A DNA stretch of 64,000 bases from RYN-428 sp035551995 (GTDB taxonomy: Bacteria; Planctomycetota; Phycisphaerae; Tepidisphaerales; Tepidisphaeraceae), in the NCBI GenBank assembly GCA_035551995.1, contig DASZME010000035.1, forward strand, positions 1 to 64,000, given 5' to 3'. The translations under genes were made by a program, and so were the position numbers. This document shows positions 63,161 to 64,000 of the stretch, in pieces. Positions within the stretch are counted from its first letter, which is position 1; the number at the start of each line of letters is the position of its first letter. A model generated the notes under the pieces. That model saw only the letters and a program-made list of their open reading frames with translations. It did no database searches and was not told the DNA's origin.

Positions 63161-64000
63161 ATGAGCCAAGCCATTTTACAATTTGCCCGGCAAGCCCTTG
63201 AGACCGAAGCGGCGGCAGTACGCGGCATTGTACTGGACGACCAATTCATGCGCGCGGTTCGCCTGATTTTGGACTGCAACGGCTCGGTCCTTACCAGTGG
63301 TATCGGCAAGGCCGGACACGTCGCGCGAAAATTGGCCGCCTCTTTCAGCTCTACCGGCAGCCCCAGCCACTTTTTAAGCCCCGCCGACGCGTTACACGGC
63401 GATCTCGGCAGCATTCGCAAAGGCGATATCGTCGTCATCCTTTCCCACAGCGGCGAAAGTGACGAAATCTTGCGAATGCTCAGCGTCGTCAAAAAAATAG
63501 GAAACGTCGTCATCGCCGTCACGGCGACGGCCGATAATGCGCTGGCGCGATTCTCCGACGTCGTGCTGAAGCTTGGAAAAATCGAAGAGGCCTGCCCGCT
63601 GGGCCTGGCGCCCAGCGCCTCGACCACCGCCATGACCGCCCTGGGCGATGCGCTGTTTTTGTCCGTCATGAAAATGCGCAGCTTTTCGGCCGATGAGTTT
63701 GCGCTTTATCATCCCGGCGGACAGTTGGGTCGAAAGATGATTCGCGTGAGAGAAGCGATGACGTTCAAGGTCGGGGAAAATCTGCCGGTCGCGAATGATC
63801 GTTTGACGGTGGGGCAGGTATTACACGAGGTGAGCCGGATCAAACGCCGCAGCGGCGCCGTCGTGCTTGTGGATGACGCGGGAAAAATGACCGGCATTTT
63901 TTCCGACGGCGATCTTCGCCGGGTGATCACCGATAACGACGGCTCCGCTCTCCGCCAGCCGATCCGCGAGGTGATGACCCGCAACCCCAAGCGCATCGGC
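63161..64000 (+). CDS. kdsD: Arabinose-5-phosphate isomerase (KpsF/GutQ family), partial
   Basis: Cut by the right edge after 280 codons; full members have ~320. The SIS domain starts MSQAILQFARQALETEA and shows LTSGIGKAGHVARKLAASFS, SHFLSPADALHGDLG, VVILSHSGESDEI, APSASTTAMTALGDAL and YHPGGQLG. The CBS pair begins near VREAMTFKVGENLPVA and includes VLVDDAGKMTGIFSDGDLRRV. It converts ribulose 5-phosphate to arabinose 5-phosphate, the first step of KDO synthesis, matching kdsB at 33.5 kb. Confidence 0.95.
   Translation, partial: MSQAILQFARQALETEAAAVRGIVLDDQFMRAVRLILDCNGSVLTSGIGKAGHVARKLAASFSSTGSPSHFLSPADALHGDLGSIRKGDIVVILSHSGESDEILRMLSVVKKIGNVVIAVTATADNALARFSDVVLKLGKIEEACPLGLAPSASTTAMTALGDALFLSVMKMRSFSADEFALYHPGGQLGRKMIRVREAMTFKVGENLPVANDRLTVGQVLHEVSRIKRRSGAVVLVDDAGKMTGIFSDGDLRRVITDNDGSALRQPIREVMTRNPKRIG

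Overview
The window looks like chromosomal DNA from a planctomycete, most likely class Phycisphaerae (Tepidisphaera/Humisphaera-like). The clues are a GC-rich genome, a giant surface protein carrying the planctomycete motif LEPRRLFS near its N-terminus, a two-domain DUF1080 protein, several secreted PQQ-type and TolB-type propellers, and a divergent L34. KDO genes (kdsB, and kdsD cut by the right edge) show an LPS-type outer membrane. The class assignment is inference; the motifs are visible in the sequence.

Layout. 1-3.35 kb is a gene graveyard: the end of an IS3-family element abuts a beheaded, frameshifted glycoamylase-like gene, followed by fragments of a DMT transporter, a twice-frameshifted SMP-30/gluconolactonase gene and a recombinase remnant. 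3.36-9.3 kb holds prfA, the Anbu proteasome-like gene divergent from a transglutaminase-like protease gene, a tRNA-Arg(CCU) with a 29-nt insertion in its anticodon loop, a small His-tailed lipoprotein and a secreted glycoside hydrolase. 9.3-25.3 kb has a TIGR03032 protein, the 1323-aa LEPRRLFS adhesin, an ExbB-ExbD-giant TonB-like cassette, an MsbA-type ABC exporter with a PDZ-like loop, a DegT aminotransferase and an FHA protein. 25.4-34.3 kb holds envelope and carbohydrate genes (phosphatase, GT-C glycosyltransferase, SDR epimerase, SirB1, DUF1080, SGNH hydrolase, kdsB).

34.3-44 kb has pyrG, then leuA with a complete transcription attenuator (promoter, apparently leaderless Leu-rich leader peptide, mutually exclusive antiterminator and terminator). 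Beyond it lie the other end of the same IS3 family, an unlisted Flp-type pilin ORF, rpmH, a TolB-like propeller, an amidohydrolase, a VapC-type toxin-antitoxin locus with a broken toxin and a Ser/Thr kinase. 44-49.4 kb is an ATP synthase operon (atpZ-I-B-E-F-H-A) that ends in a strong terminator after atpA, so gamma, beta and epsilon must lie elsewhere. 49.5-64 kb has a GT-C protein, a TPR protein, rpsR, two PQQ propellers, a LOG-family protein, an MFS transporter, OsmC, a second toxin-antitoxin locus with a nonsense-mutated toxin, nadA, a J-domain membrane protein and kdsD.

Two dispersed repeat families occur: GC-rich hairpins (six copies) and palindromic arrays of a degenerate AGTTGYC heptamer (two copies). 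The strongest candidates for something new are the intron-like insertion in tRNA-Arg(CCU) and the giant TonB-like protein encoded with its own ExbB/ExbD motor.
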